DNA from: an uncultured archaeon
GTDB taxonomy: Archaea > Aenigmatarchaeota > Aenigmatarchaeia > GW2011-AR5
Assembly: GCA_903825675.1 (NCBI GenBank)
Contig: CAIKBN010000031.1
Coordinates: 1-7,269, forward strand
Direction of reading: 5' to 3'
Length of the DNA: 7,269 bases
Made by a program: the position numbers and the translations under genes. The notes under the pieces are model-generated. The model was not told the DNA's origin and ran no database searches. It saw only the letters and a program-made list of their open reading frames with translations. This document shows positions 6,986 through 7,269 of the stretch, piece by piece (the first letter of the stretch is position 1; each line of letters begins with the position of its first letter).

Positions 6986-7269
6986 ATGATAAACTTGAAA
7001 AAAAACACAGAGATCAGCGTGATATTAACAGCCAGAAATTACCCAGGCATAGTAGATTGCATCAAGAGCCTGTTAAAGCAGGATGTAAAAGCCAAATACG
7101 AAATAATAGTCGTATACTTTGATAGCAGTAATAATTACAAAGAACTGGAAAAAATGCCTATAGTTCTTATAAAGAAAGACTGTAACCTGGGCACAGCAAG
7201 ACGGATATGCCTGAATAAAGCAAAAGGAGAGATTTTAGTAGTAATAGACGCCGATTGCATAGTGAGATC
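6986..7269 (+). CDS. GT2 family glycosyltransferase, N-terminal part, 3' truncated by the window edge
   Basis: The frame is open from the ATG at 6986 to the window end, giving 94 residues. A TTG at 6995 preceded by GATGAT (6985-6990) is an alternative start. EISVILTARN (9-18) and IKSLLKQDV (26-34) are the standard opening of a GT-A glycosyltransferase, followed by YEIIVVYFDSS (38-48). NLGTARRICLNKAKGEI (67-83) leads to VVIDADC, where Asp-Ala-Asp at 88-90 is the metal- and nucleotide-sugar-binding DxD motif. The common VVDDGS motif reads VVYFDSS, so the nucleotide-contacting Asp is shifted or replaced. It starts 33 bases after the second B12-type gene and continues the operon. GT2 enzymes invert the donor's anomeric configuration. 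The acceptor is unknown. The visible part is the half that the 170-residue GT2 remnant upstream lacks, but nothing here shows that the two are related beyond the family. Confidence 0.85.
   Translation, partial: MINLKKNTEISVILTARNYPGIVDCIKSLLKQDVKAKYEIIVVYFDSSNNYKELEKMPIVLIKKDCNLGTARRICLNKAKGEILVVIDADCIVR

Noticed and set aside
1..7269. CRISPR arrays, tRNA or rRNA genes, insertion sequences, toxin-antitoxin pairs
   Set aside because: I saw no regularly spaced repeats, no cloverleaf-like segments, no transposase motifs and no small paired genes. Nearly all sequence is occupied by the described genes.

Overview
This is an AT-rich accessory segment in which every recognisable gene lies on the + strand. 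It looks like the interior of a surface-polysaccharide or glycoprotein-glycan biosynthesis locus. It holds the 3' end of a nucleotide-sugar epimerase gene, then a tightly packed run of seven genes: three radical SAM enzymes interleaved with two GT4 glycosyltransferases, one N-terminally truncated GT2 glycosyltransferase, and the 5' end of another GT2. The host is probably an archaeon. Arginine codons are mostly AGA/AGG, isoleucine is very often ATA, there is a GGTGG-type ribosome site and a TATA-box-like element before the operon, and the epimerase tail (GDRGWLGDVP) is of a kind I associate with archaeal UDP-glucose 4-epimerase-like proteins. A DPANN-type or uncultivated euryarchaeal genome would fit. 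A low-GC uncultivated bacterium cannot be excluded from sequence reading alone.

Layout. Bases 1-233 are the epimerase tail, cut by the window edge. Bases 234-325 are the only sizeable intergenic gap, with a T-rich possible terminator and an A/T-rich possible promoter. From base 326 to the right edge the genes form one apparent operon: a B12-binding-type radical SAM enzyme (326-1777), a GT4 glycosyltransferase (1782-2831), a GT2 C-terminal half with three membrane segments (2836-3348), a radical SAM protein with a four-cysteine twitch/SPASM tail (3350-4348), a second GT4 (4380-5471), a second B12-binding-type radical SAM enzyme (5468-6952), and the start of a GT2 (6986 to edge). Gaps are 4, 4, 1, 31, -4 and 33 bases, so co-transcription is very likely.

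How the genes may work together (inference). The epimerase supplies a nucleotide sugar. The GT4 and GT2 enzymes build a glycan, probably on a lipid carrier at the inner face of the membrane. The radical SAM enzymes modify sugar or lipid parts by radical chemistry, for example C-methylation, dehydrogenation, epimerisation or deoxygenation. The twitch-type enzyme has a cysteine pattern like that of sugar-alcohol dehydrogenases such as BtrN. No flippase, polymerase or oligosaccharyltransferase is visible here.

The points most worth following are the three-radical-SAM/glycosyltransferase alternation, the GT2 that begins exactly at what should be an internal Met of the family, and the motif departures in the second GT4 and second B12-type radical SAM protein.
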